Shown: one piece after another, positions 11,281 through 22,322 of the stretch
Position numbering within the stretch: position 1 is the stretch's first letter
Layout of the letters: every line of letters begins with the position of its first letter
Made by a program: the position numbers and the translations under genes
Assembly (NCBI GenBank): GCA_028554755.1
Contig: JAPTOF010000003.1
Coordinates: 20,768,501 to 20,832,500 of the forward strand
From: Cordia subcordata
Lineage: Eukaryota; Streptophyta; Magnoliopsida; Boraginales; Cordiaceae
Reading direction: 5' to 3'
DNA: 64,000 bases
The notes under the pieces: generated by a model
What the model was told of the DNA's origin: nothing
The model's database searches: none
Seen by the model: only the letters and a program-made list of their open reading frames with translations

Positions 11281-12590
11281 TGCTCATCGCGCTAACACGG
11301 GCGCGGGACACGAATTTTAGCTCGTAATTAAGTTAATCACTTCTAGTAATCGTGCAAATTACTCATCGTCAATTGTTAACCCATCAAGAGCCATTTAAAT
11401 TTGTGCATAATGTCTGTTGGGATATTATCTATGTACCGCTTACACTTACTTACAGCCATCAACACACACTTGGCGCGGGAAAGAGAAGACCAAGTCAAAA
11501 TAAAACCAGTGAACATGCGAAGGTCTATCAACAACTTCAGAGCAATTTAGGAAGGAAATTAGTGCAGAATCAAGCACGACCCCCGCCTAGCCATTACGAC
11601 TCTGAAATGTGCTGACCAATTGCGATTTTTCAAAGAGTCTGGAGAGTAAAAGTGAGATGAAGATCAGAAGTCAAGGGTTCCACAACTACCAATTCTTTTT
11701 ATCTTATCTAGCTCTTATTAGCTACTTAGCGTAGTCTTAGTGTAATTTCGCATGGCACTAGTTCAGTTAGCTAAACACTACGGCATCATTGTAACATTGA
11801 TTCCTTGAATCAAATTCCATATTCAAAGAAAGTTGTTATCGTGAGTTCTTTGTAACCTTGATTGCACAGTAATATAATCAATGACCATGTGCAAAACCTG
11901 TTCTTTCATTTACGTGCTCTGGATTTTTCCTTTCCAATTGTTGTTATTCAATTAGTGTTTCATCTTTCATGAGAATTGATTATCTGCAACTGGAAAATCC
12001 GTAACTTATAGTAACACAAGTTCCTGAATCAAATTTGGAGCAAGAAAAGGGCACTTCATTGTGAGTTTGCATGAAAGAACCAAGAGGCCGCAGAAGCGAT
12101 GCAGGGAGGTTAAGTCTTCTTATTGTAAGGTCAAAATTGTGGCAAGAAGCGTGCAACCAAAAAGGAAAATTTCCAAGCAAACAGCTTGATTTAGAAAATG
12201 AAGAGTGATCGCAAATATTTATGTCACTGTACAACTTACGTATGGTACATCTCTTGCGCACACCCTTTAATTAATTAAAAAGAAGACAGAACTGCATTTA
12301 CTGCGGCTTATAACGCCAGACCCAATGCCAATCCTAACCTCTAGTTCATCTAAAAGCATGGCTCTATTCCAAGTTTGACGACGTCCTTCGCTCTCTAATC
12401 AACATCACCATCTTTTCGCAATACGATGAAGCTCTTCGTGTAATTCAGACTTGTTTCTTTATAATCGTTTATTAATCTTTCTCTTAGCATTATTTGCTCC
12501 TTTTTAATTCACAGCGCTGCTGCCTTCTCTCTTCTCCTCTCTCTTCCGTCTCCAACTACTCAACAATTCTAAAGAAAATCTTATGGCAAA
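11280..12590. other. Moderate-GC segment without a recognised gene
   Basis: Short open frames at 11352-11615 (+) and 11980-12261 (-) match no family I recognise and lack start or splice context. The segment could be LTR or gene-fragment debris. No paired LTR was found. Confidence 0.25.
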
Positions 12591-12699
12591 ATATATATTT
12601 GAGTATGAAAGATTCAAAAACAAAAATTGATGAAGATGAAAGAAAAAGATGATGATGAGAAAATAATGATGTAGGTTTTAATTTTTATTATGATAAGAT

Positions 12700-13045
12700 A
12701 TGTTAACTTAAAATTTGCAAGTTGTGAACATAGCATTCGTAATTGGTAAACATAACAAAAAGTTTGTAAATATATTAGTTACAAGTTGTGAACATATTTT
12801 AAAGAATCGTGAACAGCTAGTTTATTAATTGTGAGCATATAATGTAAAATTTTTTAACATACAGTGTAAGAGTAATGAATGATTGAACTTATGAGCACAT
12901 CATATAAAAATTATGAACAATTTAAAGTTTTGAATATAAAGTATTAAAATTGTAAACATATAATATGAAATTTGTAAATAATTAAAAGTTGTGAACATAT
13001 AATATAAAACTTGTAAACATGTACTATAAAAACTGTAAATGAGCA
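12700..13045. repeat. Array of degenerate GTGAACATATAATATAAAA repeats
   Basis: The phrases TTGTGAACATA, CGTGAACAG, TTGTGAGCATATAATGTAAAA, TTATGAACA, TTGTAAACATATAATATG and TTGTGAACATATAATATAAAA follow each other at irregular spacings of about 25-45 bp. Clusters of short degenerate repeats like this are typical of subterminal regions of hAT or CACTA DNA transposons, but no matching termini were identified. Confidence 0.5.
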
Positions 13046-13183
13046 TACTATTCATGCACCATGTAGTGTGTAGTGCGCAATGCTAATTGGATATACAGTG
13101 CTTCAAGTGCACTATATAAGCACTATAGACGGAGGAGTGATATGCGATATGTAAATAAGATAAGTAGAACTTATAAATTTCAA

Positions 13184-15200
13184 ATACATATCTATATGTC
13201 TATATCTATATATCTATATATTATATAAAAGAAGCTACACACCCTTTTGGTATATGCCATATGTTTTTATTCCAACCTTATTCTTCTATCCAACAAAGCA
13301 TTTAATTTTCTCGTCCATATATACAACTATTACCTTTTAATCACCAATTAATCATATTATTTTCCATCCAAAAGTAACATTCTACTTTTTTTTTATATAT
13401 TTTCCCCATATCATATCATGTTTTAATTTGACCTTCTCAATTTAAATATTTTATTAAATTTATAAGGATCTCTCATAAATAATTTAAACATTCTATTTAA
13501 TTACTGAAATTTCTCATAAAAACATGATTAATGTTTACAATTTACTAAAGATTAAATTAAAAAGGTATAATTTCATGCTCACATAAAACGTAAAAATAGT
13601 TCATTAATAATAAATAAAGATATTAAAAGAAATATCTTTTCACGCATTGTACCAGACATTAAAACATGCATGTATTTTGCACATTACACAAAGCATACTC
13701 TGAATATCATTATTACAAGTGTCAACATTTTATTTCCGCGTAAAATTCTTTAAATGATTCACATGTCATTCTCTAGAGCAATTTGGGCCAACCCCACAAT
13801 ATTTTTCTTTTACCACCTCTTTATCTTTTGACTAAAAGGGACAAGGAACTAATATTTAACCCATCTCCATTGATATCAACACAAACTCAAAACTTGAATT
13901 CAAATCTTAAACCTTTCTTTTTCTCTAGGTAGAGTAATTTGCTTTTCCGGTTTCCTATCGAGGTTGGATTGGCCTTAGCCCTTTTTGGTCTCGGTCATTT
14001 CAAACTTAATATGGCCCCCTCCATCGTAATGTGTGTCGGGATCTTTAACCTTTTTTGCCTTTTTCAGTAGTTGAGTGCCCCGCCACGACATCCAAATACC
14101 ATTTCTGTCTTACCATGCATGTGTCTAGACAGTTTTTCTGATGGTTTGGTTTGTTAATTTGCGAGCCGTTTACGAGTACGTAATGTGACGTGAGTATAAC
14201 TGATAATTTGATCTGATTATTTTAGGCTAGTTAATTTAAAGGTTTAATTATTATATCTAAAGCATTAAATTTGCTCACGAGTCTGGGGATTTGGGCCCCG
14301 AGTTCGATAATTTGTTGCACCGTGGAATGAGTTTAATGTAATTTTATTTAAAGTGAATTTTTTATTATTTTTTATATATATGTAACAGATATCAAACAAG
14401 AGTGACAGAAACTAATCCTGATTTTAGATCTGAATTTTAATCTTGTAGCTTCTTTTTTCTTTACTATGTCATTACAGTGTCCTGGCATCTATGTTGTTCA
14501 TATTTGTTGAGCATCAAATAGGTATATTAACTGGTTAACCAATTACGGTTTGCAACACAGATTGGGAAAAACCTTGGCAAAACATGTTTATTTGAATATG
14601 GAAGTTCTACTAGTGTTGGCAGTAAGAGGAAGAAAAACCCTAAACCTTAAATCTTAAACCTCTATTCTGAATTTTAAAAATAAAAGATAAGAAAAAAAGA
14701 AGTTTATCCTCATAATAATTGAAAGGTAAGTGATGCTTGCAGGTGCCCATTTATTAGCAAAAGATGGTCTGGTCTCATGACTTGTGTGTACAGGCCAATA
14801 CTTTATAATGATTCTACTACTTCTTTTTTCCCCTTTTTTTAATACACGAAAAATATGCATATTTTTTCTTCCATCTAAACATTGAAAAAAAGTGAACATA
14901 GTGGCCCAGCCAGCTACCGGGACGAACTTTAAACAGGAGACAGACTTTAACTTTGTGATTTTCTTTTTTTTCTATTTTGCTTTGGACAATTTTTGTTTGT
15001 TAGTGTTTAGGTTTGTTGTGACTCGTGTAGGCCCTGTTCATTTAGAGAAAATGGTAAAAGAACAGGAAAACACGTGATTTTTTTCTAGAACAAACCATAG
15101 TCATATAGATATTTATTTATTTCATATAGATAGTTATTCTTTTCCTTTTTTTTATATTTTAACAAGAAAATACCATTTTTCTTGATGGGTTTAAGCGGAA
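13184..15200. other. AT-rich intergenic DNA with a possible Helitron 5' end
   Basis: TCTATATATTATATAAAAG at about 13212 resembles the TC-initial 5' terminus of plant Helitrons, but no matching hairpin plus CTAG end was found downstream. The rest is AT-rich with no gene. A short interstitial telomere-like run, AAACCCTAAACC, lies at about 14635. Confidence 0.25.
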
Positions 15201-15229
15201 CACTCTAAATCGTATTAGGGCTTTATTAC

Positions 15230-15965
15230 ATTTGTTTAGGACGTGTTTGAAATACCACTTTATAATTAGATTTGGGTGTAATTGAGAATAATTACACAAT
15301 TGATCGTGTTTGTCCAACCAAGTAATTACTTGGTCAGGTAAATTGAATGTCCTCAATTACACTCTCCAATTTCCATGGGAGAGGTGTGAAATGATGTAAT
15401 TACACTGTATAATTACTCTCTAATAACTTTTCGTACTCTTTTTATTCTTTTTTATATTTGACATAAATAAGTAAATAATTTTAATAAAATTAAAATACTT
15501 TTTAAATAAATAAATCAAAACATATAAATATGAAATTAAAAATATAAAAAAATAATATTTTTGATAAAAATATTTCAAATTTGAAAATATTAGTAGCGGA
15601 TAATTTTTAGTTTCATCTATTTATATTTATAATTCATATATTTTTAATTAGTCATATTTATTTTTATAAAAAATAATATTTTCATTTTTAATATTTTAAT
15701 AAATTACATCTTTAAATATTTGTTAGCATTAATATAAAAATTTTAAAATTAAATATTTATTTTTAAAATTAAATTATTTAACTGTATAGTTAGCATTTGT
15801 GTTACCAAACATGTAATACGAAATTAAGGTGTCATTACGCTATGACAATCAAACACACCATATGATTTAAATTACTGTAAAATTAGTAGGCAATGTAATT
15901 ATTACGGTAATAATTATACTACTTAATATTACATTATAGTGTCCAAATAAACTCCGAATGTATGA
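15230..15965. mobile_element. Possible non-autonomous DNA transposon with subterminal repeats
   Basis: Left part TTAGGACGTGTTTGAAATAC and right part TAGTGTCCAAATAAACTCC are roughly inverted. Between them GTAATTACA-type motifs (TGTAATTGAG, AATTACACAA, GTAATTACAC, GTAATTATTA, TACATTATAG) cluster at both ends around a very AT-rich core. This suggests a decayed hAT-like element; no target duplication was confirmed. Confidence 0.35.
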
Positions 15966-16287
15966 ATTTAATGAATCTATGCGTGCCCGTGACGTGTACG
16001 TGTATACTTGTAGTGTTGTGCATACACGTGTCAGTGCTTACATGCAAGTGTATCAGAAAAAGAAAAAAGCGAGTGGCTAAAAATTCAAATTTTATTTTCA
16101 TCAAAATAATAAAAAGGGAGGGATAGAATATGCTTGCTGTATGCTTGGGTTGGTAATGATTTGATTATTTTTTTTGGGTCGGAATTGACAACTAAAATGT
16201 CCTTTTAGCCTCTAAAATTTATTCCATAAAGATAATGGAATAGTGTCTGCATTGCTCGAATGACTTACAAGTTAAATGTTTGCATAA

Positions 16288-16540
16288 CTTTGACGGTTTA
16301 TGGCTTAGATGCATGATGAATGAGCTTTACGAGTCCCACATGGACAGATGTGTACAAGACAAGACTACAAACTTGAATGGCTTATAGTTTAGATGTACAA
16401 TGAACGAGTTTGACTGGTCACACGTGAATAGATGACCGTAGGACAAGACTGCACCACTTAGATGGCCTATTGCTTAGATGCACAATGAACTAGCTTAACG
16501 AGTTACATGTGAACAGATGTGGGCAAGACAAGATTGGATC
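16288..16540. repeat. Three tandem copies of an approximately 84-bp unit
   Basis: GCTTAGATGCATGATGAATGAG, GTTTAGATGTACAATGAACG and GCTTAGATGCACAATGAACT start three successive units. Each continues with a TCACACGTGAATAGATG-like box and ends in GACAAGACT. Copies differ at many positions. No coding potential is apparent. Confidence 0.7.
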
Positions 16541-17095
16541 AAAAGTCTAGTTCTAGTTCCATGTCAAGAATCACTAGAGTTCCGTCATAAAAGCTAATTA
16601 ATGAATATGAAAAGTAGTCTAGGACTTTATAAGATGATCTTAAATTTTATTTTATTTTATTTATGTGAGATAAGTATATAGAGTAATAGACAAAATCAAT
16701 ATTTTATAGGAGAGTTTAGAATTTTCATTAAATTCATGGGAGAAATGAGATTCGCTCCACTTTTAATAAGCATTTGCATGTTGGCCACTTCGTTTAATTC
16801 CTTGGAGTCGTTGGAGTTCTCTCCTTTTTGGGTAACCGGGTCTTTAGGAATTGGCATTGACAAATGTTGCTAACAAATGGCAAAGCACATGTTACTTGAG
16901 CACATATAACAATGCTCAAAGAGATATGATTACAAGATTCGCAAAAGCAAAAAAAAGTAGTTGTCCTCTCTCAGTCATATTCCAACCCAAAAGCTCAAAA
17001 CAAAGCAAAAGGCAACATATAAATAAATGTTATTAGTTGGTGATTGAATTTCGTCAATTATATCAATGGTCGAATTTTGGTAACTAATTCCTTTG
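16541..17095. other. Intergenic DNA upstream of the WAV3-like gene
   Basis: AT-rich sequence with no coding signal. The 61-codon open frame at 16851 is short and lacks any motif. Confidence 0.3.
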
Positions 17096-17101
17096 TCTCA
17101 A

Positions 17102-17116
17102 TATAAATATATATAG
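17102..17116 (+). promoter_or_regulatory. Possible TATA box of the WAV3-like gene
   Basis: TATAAATATATATAG lies about 310 bp before the chosen start codon, in an otherwise unbroken upstream region. The intervening leader carries an (AC)n run at about 17349. Only sequence consensus and position support it. Confidence 0.35.
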
Positions 17117-17419
17117 ACATTCAACTATTACACTCATACCAAAGCCATAGAGTTGGAGACACATTATACAATTTTTACAGCAGCTGAAAAAAGAGGAGCA
17201 GCAGCATCAGCAGTCCATAATGAAACTGTGCTGCTGCCCATAATTAACTGAGCCAAGTGTAAAAAACCTCTGCAGAATCTTTTGTCTCCTCCTCACCTGC
17301 CAAATTCAATCATCCATTGCCATTAGCATACAAAGCACGAAGCTGTTACAACACACACACACAAATACACACAGTTGGTGAGAGAGGGCTGCTCTACCAG
17401 GGGGGGTTGGGTGGTGGTA

Positions 17420-20273
17420 ATGGTGGAAGAAGAAGAAAGAAGATCATGGAAGCTGAAGAAGGCAGCAAAGAAAATTCTTCTGCAAACATGTGGTTCCTTT
17501 TCCAGGAGACACCAAAACCATAATCTTGACGCCAACACCAATGCCACTTCCACTGTAAATCTCTCTCTCTCTATCTATCTATCTGATTCTTGTTTTTCTT
17601 TTTCACAATTGAAATATTATGTTTATCTCATTATCTGGGGTGTGAAATGCCAAAAAGGAAAAAAAAAATAAGAAATTTATATATGCTTTTATTGGATTCT
17701 TTGAAATGAACTTTTTCATGTGTGGGAGCAGCTTTATTTTTTTCCCTTAAATTATTGGTTTGTTATGGCAGGTAACATCTGATTCAGCTAATTATTCATC
17801 TCCTACTACAAAGCCAAACAAGAATGGTTGCAGTGGTAAGTTGAGAATTTCCTCAGAAATTGAAAGTGCAGCCCAGGCAGATTCAAGCCCCAGCTCTGCC
17901 TCAAATAAGGTATTCTTCCCATTTTTATCTAACTTGTAAGTAATTGTTAATTTCTTTTCAGAATATTGGTAGGGAAGTTGGTCAATTATCATGGTTTCAG
18001 ACCCTGATATCATGGGTCAGAACTCACCGTTTTGTATTTAAAAACATTAAAACTACCGACATGCCAGTCTCAAGAATTAGATTGGTATATGAAGGAACTT
18101 GTTAAATATAATAAATAAATATAATAAATTACTCGCTATGAACTTAAACTTTTAATGAGGTGATAACTTAATACATATACCTTTCTTGGGATTGTTTGGC
18201 GGTTGCTTTCAGCTTTAGATGTTGATTAAGGAAGGTATATTCCAGGAAATTGTGTGATTCCTTTGTTCTTCTAACTTGGAAAGTAGCGATAGATACTATC
18301 AAGGAACAGGTGTTCTGAATCGATCAATAAAATGAAGTTAATTTTTCAGAAGTATCATAAAAAAAAAATAATGGAATGGATTTTTTTAAAACAACAGAAA
18401 AAGGAATCCATTTTGTAATTTAAATGAAAAAAATTATGATTTTTAAGAACTCAATGGGCCCATGGATTGTGCAAGATTGGTGTCTTTGGGCCTGTTTGAA
18501 TTGACTTTTTTTCAGAAAAAAGTACTTTTTTTTCTGAAAAAGTTACAGTAAATTTACAATAACTATTTGATTTGGCTTCCAAAAAAGCTGAAATTCTGAA
18601 AAAAGCTCAAATACAGCTTTTTTTAAAAGCCAGAATTTTCAGCTTCTTCAAAAAAGCTGTTTTTCAAAAACTGTTAAAAAAAGCGCTTTTGAAAAAAATC
18701 AATCCAAACGAGCCCTTTGTCTTCAGTTTTAGAATTTTATGCCTTTATCAAGACCTGAAATACATGGCTGGAGTCTTGCACTTGATAGTTTTATATGGTT
18801 GTACTGTAAATTGCTTTGGCTTTCTGATTGCAAGGCCATTAATTTCGCCAAGATATTTACAATTATCATACAGAGAATAGTCCTGATGTTTTCTATCACC
18901 TTGCCTGGCAGAACTTGTGCGCAATATGTCTTGATCCCCTGAACTATGCCTCAGGAAGCAGCCCCGGACAGGCTATATTCACAGCACAATGCTCTCATTC
19001 CTTTCATTTTTCTTGCATCTCGTCCAATGTCAGCCATGGTAATGTCACCTGCCCAATTTGCCGTGCACATTGGACTCAGCTGCCTCGGAACCTAGTTGCA
19101 CGCCGTGCCATCCGTCGTGTTTCAAATTTAGCCGATCCAGCTCTCCAGATCATTGATGACTCTATTACAACATTTCGAGTTCACAGACGTTCCCTTCTAC
19201 GCTCTGCTCGCTATGATGATGATGACCCTATTGAGCCTAACCACACACTAGATCATCCCCGTCTCCATCTCTCTCTCCTACCTGTCCTTCCCACTGACTT
19301 TTGCTTCCATCAGTGCTCATATGCAACTCCATGTTTGTGCCACATTTGCACAACTTCATTGGGAAGTCCATTTAGTAGTTCGTCTCTGTTGGTAGAATCA
19401 CCTAGACAGCATATTGCCTCAGCTCCACATGATGCCTTTACATGTGGATCTACTAATAGAGCTTATCTCTGCGTAACGGTAGCGGACCAGCCTGCGACGG
19501 ACTTGGTCTTGGTGGCAAGCCCCAATGGTCCTCACCTGAGGCTTCTGAAGCAATCGATGGCATTGGTTGTTTCCTCACTCCGACCCATTGATCGTTTGGC
19601 CATTGTCGCCTATTCTTCTGCTGCAGCACGAGTCTTCCCCCTCAGATGTATGACTTCCTATGGGAAGCGAACAGCACTTCAAGTTATTGATCGCCTTTTC
19701 TACATGGGGCAAGCAGATCCAATCGAAGGCCTTAAGAAAGGAATAAAGATCTTAGAAGATCGTGTCCACCGAAACCCCCACTCTTGTATACTTCATATGT
19801 CCGATAGTCCAACAAGATCCTACCATCACCCTGCCATGGAGGTTCCTGTTACTATCCATCGTATTCATATAGGATTTGGATTTGGTACTTCAAATGGTTT
19901 TGTCATGCATGAGTTTGAAGAGTTTCTTGCAAGAATACTAGGGGGAGCAATCAAAGATGTAAAGGTGAGGGTGACAGAGGATACAATGATTATAAACCTT
20001 GGCGAATTGAGAGGTGGCGAGGAAAGGAGAATTCCAGTAAATTTGAACGAGCACGGGTGTGTCCATGTGGAGTATAGCTACATTGACTCAGCAGTTGATG
20101 AATGCAGAACAGGGGAAATTGCAGTGGGCGTAGCCGATAAAAGAGAAAGAAATGATGATGTAAAAGCTGTTGGCAGCACTGGTGGAAGAACTAGCAGTGT
20201 TGAGAATTGGGACTATCACGATCCCTTTATGGCAAGAAGATGGGCTAAACACCTGCAGGGATACAGGACTTGA
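17420..20273 (+). CDS. WAV3-like RING-H2/VWA E3 ubiquitin ligase, degenerate VWA metal site
   Basis: Three exons, 17420-17554, 17772-17909 and 18912-20273, join in phase 0 with GT-AG borders and give 544 residues. Exon 1 starts MVEEEERRSWKLKKAAKK; an in-frame ATG at 17375 could add 15 residues. Exon 3 opens with a RING-H2 finger at residues about 94-141: CAIC, then QCSHSFHFSC, then CPIC, which would recruit a ubiquitin-loaded E2. Residues about 277-422 form a von Willebrand A domain (RPIDRLAIVAYSS, ARVFPLR, IEGLKKGIKILEDR). The family consensus D-x-S-x-S metal site is replaced by L-V-A-S-P-N-G-P, and the later S-D-G-Q-D loop reads M-S-D-S-P-T, so metal binding is probably lost. The C-terminus ends WAKHLQGYRT, with no Vwaint-like extension seen. 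WAV3 relatives act in root gravitropic growth; this role is inferred from family only. Intron 2 holds a Tourist-like MITE. Confidence 0.88.
17910..18911 (+). other. Intron 2 of the WAV3-like gene, with repeats
   Basis: The donor AAG|GTATTC and acceptor TGGCAG|AACTTG are both phase 0. Inside are a MITE (18488-18715) and, at about 18138-18172, a segment AACTTAAACTTTTAATGAGG closely related to 53466-53498, evidence of a second dispersed repeat. Confidence 0.75.
18488..18715. mobile_element. Tourist-like MITE, 228 bp, inside an intron
   Basis: Starts GGGCCTGTTTGAATTGAC and ends ATCAATCCAAACGAGCCC, an imperfect terminal inverted repeat, and is flanked by TTT on both sides. The interior is a near-palindrome of A-rich and T-rich arms around AGCTTTTTT-type blocks. 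It matches the copy at 38531-38759, which carries the TAA duplication expected of PIF/Harbinger elements. Confidence 0.8.
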
Positions 20274-21115
20274 AGCATCTCTGCAGACATTTCAGAAATT
20301 CGAACAGAAAACGGCTTTCTACCTTTCCGGATTTTCAATTGACTCAGATGAAGATGCTGACAGGAGCCAAATGGAACGTTTGAGCTCGGGATCTTCAAGT
20401 CCAGCAGCCAAACATTAATAGTTATTTCCACCCTTGATGACCACCCTAATCAAATTGTAATGTGACTTCTTTTCGGGTTAAAAGCGTTTAACACGACTCC
20501 TGAATCATCTCTTTGAAGGGAAAGGAAGGTAACAAGATGCCTGGTAATTTTGAATGATATTCTCATGAGTCAGATCAACAACCATGCAGGCAGTGGAAAG
20601 AATCCATTAGTAGTTACTTGGAAATCTATTACTGGAGCAACAGAAGCTTTTCTAATTGATAAGATTTCCACATTTGTGAAGACTTTGATCACAAGCAATT
20701 ACTCTACCAAGGTAATCATATACAGCAAAAATTCAGCATTCATCATAAAGATTGAAAAAGTACTTCACTTGCATATCAGCTTGGATCACAAAATAGTCGA
20801 GCATTCTCTGAAGCTCATTTGTCACCAACTGTAAGCTTTGCCGCTTATTTAGAGGAGGGAAAAAAAAAAAAAAATCTAGCAAACAAAGCATCCATGGAAC
20901 GCAGTTCAGACCCATATGTGAAGAACCAATCTCATATCTTTTATCATTTTCGATTTGACTATTTCACTATTTTTGTAAGCTTATATGTCAGTTTACGCAT
21001 ATTTGCAAAAGTAGAATTTTATTGTACCCATATTTGCAAAAGTAGAATTTTATTGTAGTTGTATCTTTTGATAATGTTATTAGTAACGTATATTTAGTTC
21101 TTATACGATTCTTTT
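20274..21115. other. 3' flank of the WAV3-like gene
   Basis: The first 150 bp are probably 3' UTR. A direct repeat of about 35 bp, TTGCAAAAGTAGAATTTTAT with its TGTACCCATA or TGTAGTTGTA continuation, occurs twice at 21002-21060. Short open frames show no known motif. Confidence 0.35.
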
Positions 21116-21119
21116 TCTT

Positions 21120-21545
21120 TATAATTATAATGGTATATTGATGAATTATTTCAGTAATAGGTTGTGCACTTCAAATTCTGTTAAATAAATTCTCATAATC
21201 TAAATATTGCTTTTATAGGATCAATTGCAAAAACTAATAAAACACAGATCGTAAAATTTAGTATGCTGAAATAAACAGAAAAAATATTACAGTATTTGAA
21301 TTCCGATGAGCATATGAATTAATGAAATTTAAACTGTATTTGAGTTCATTTGTTGAAATCAATAAAAGAAAACCTAATTGCACTATTCGTGCTTTAATGA
21401 CCATATGAAGTCATGAAAATATTAAAATTCACTACTGCTAATCTCACATCATATTTTCAATTTCACGTCATATTTTTTGGATGACATGTTAAGCTCTCCA
21501 AATTTAATTTTTCATATTATAAATGCTCACATATATATAGATGTA
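21120..21545. repeat. Dispersed repeat, uninterrupted copy
   Basis: Landmarks in order: GGTATATTGATGAATTATTT, CTTCAAATTCTGTTAAATA, AATTCCGATGAGCATATGAA, TGAGTTCATTTGTTGAAATC, CATATGAAGTCATGAAA, TCACATCATATTTTCAA and TCTCCAAATTTAATTTTTCA. The same order recurs at 32240-34255, where a 1.07-kb insertion and extra DNA break it. Non-coding; no termini assigned. Confidence 0.7.
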
Positions 21546-22320
21546 GAATGGTTTGAAGCCGCATGACAGTTTCAGAATTTTTTTCCTTAAAAAAGTTAAA
21601 AATTAAAGTTACGTAGTTGTTTGCTTCTATTAGAACTCTACCAAAACTATTTATTTCTGTATATAATATAATTATTGTATGAAAAATATCCCATTGGCTA
21701 ATGTTTTCAAGATTTACTTTTCAAAATATTGGAAAATCAAAATATTCAAAACGAAGATAAACAAAATAGAGAAAGATGTAAACACAATGGACACCAATAT
21801 TTTTAACGTGATTCGACCTTTTACCTATATTTACGGTTATGATAAGAACAAATACAACACACGAAGAGAGGACACGTGCCTATGGGCCCTCGCCCTTCAC
21901 GCTCTCCTCACCCTCAAGGTCACTCATTCTTTATTTCGCCTTTTGTCTCTGTCTCACTCTAATACGATAGACAAAGCTCTTATTTATAGAGTACAAAAAA
22001 TAACAAATATGACAGTGCTACGAATATGGTGGTACTCCAAAATATGGTAAGATTAGAGATTGGTAGGACAATAAATAAGATAGGTCTCAAACCCTACAGT
22101 CCATATTCTTCAGACACCAATTAGAATACAAGCTAAACTTTACACAAAAAATATCTCATTGGCCAATGTTTTTAAGATTTAATTTTCAATACTTACACTC
22201 ATCCATCTTACAAGGAAACAACACTATATTAAATAAAGGTAAGTAATCCAACTTTAAAAATAATTTGTAACATATACTTACAAAAAGTTTTATAATTAAT
22301 ATTGATACCATTTATTAATA
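21545..22320. other. Possible LTR or TRIM remnant
   Basis: A 45-bp segment near 21680 (AAAAATATCCCATTGGCTAATG) recurs in direct orientation near 22147 (AAAAAATATCTCATTGGCCAATG), bracketing a less AT-rich block. This could be a short terminal-repeat element, but no primer-binding site or target duplication was found. The 123-codon frame at 21679 is not recognised. Confidence 0.3.
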
Positions 22321-22322
22321 TT

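Noticed and set aside
14630..14665. Telomere-like AAACCCTAAACC run
   Set aside because: Only one good unit followed by decayed ones; chance or a small relic rather than an interstitial telomere array.
17375..17419. Upstream in-frame ATG of the WAV3-like gene
   Set aside because: Adds 15 residues ending in a Val run with no resemblance to the family N-terminus; the next ATG precedes a basic stretch. Not excluded.
20170..20418. 82-codon frame overlapping the end of the ligase gene
   Set aside because: Different frame from the coding exon and extends into the likely 3' UTR; no motif. A shadow of the real gene.
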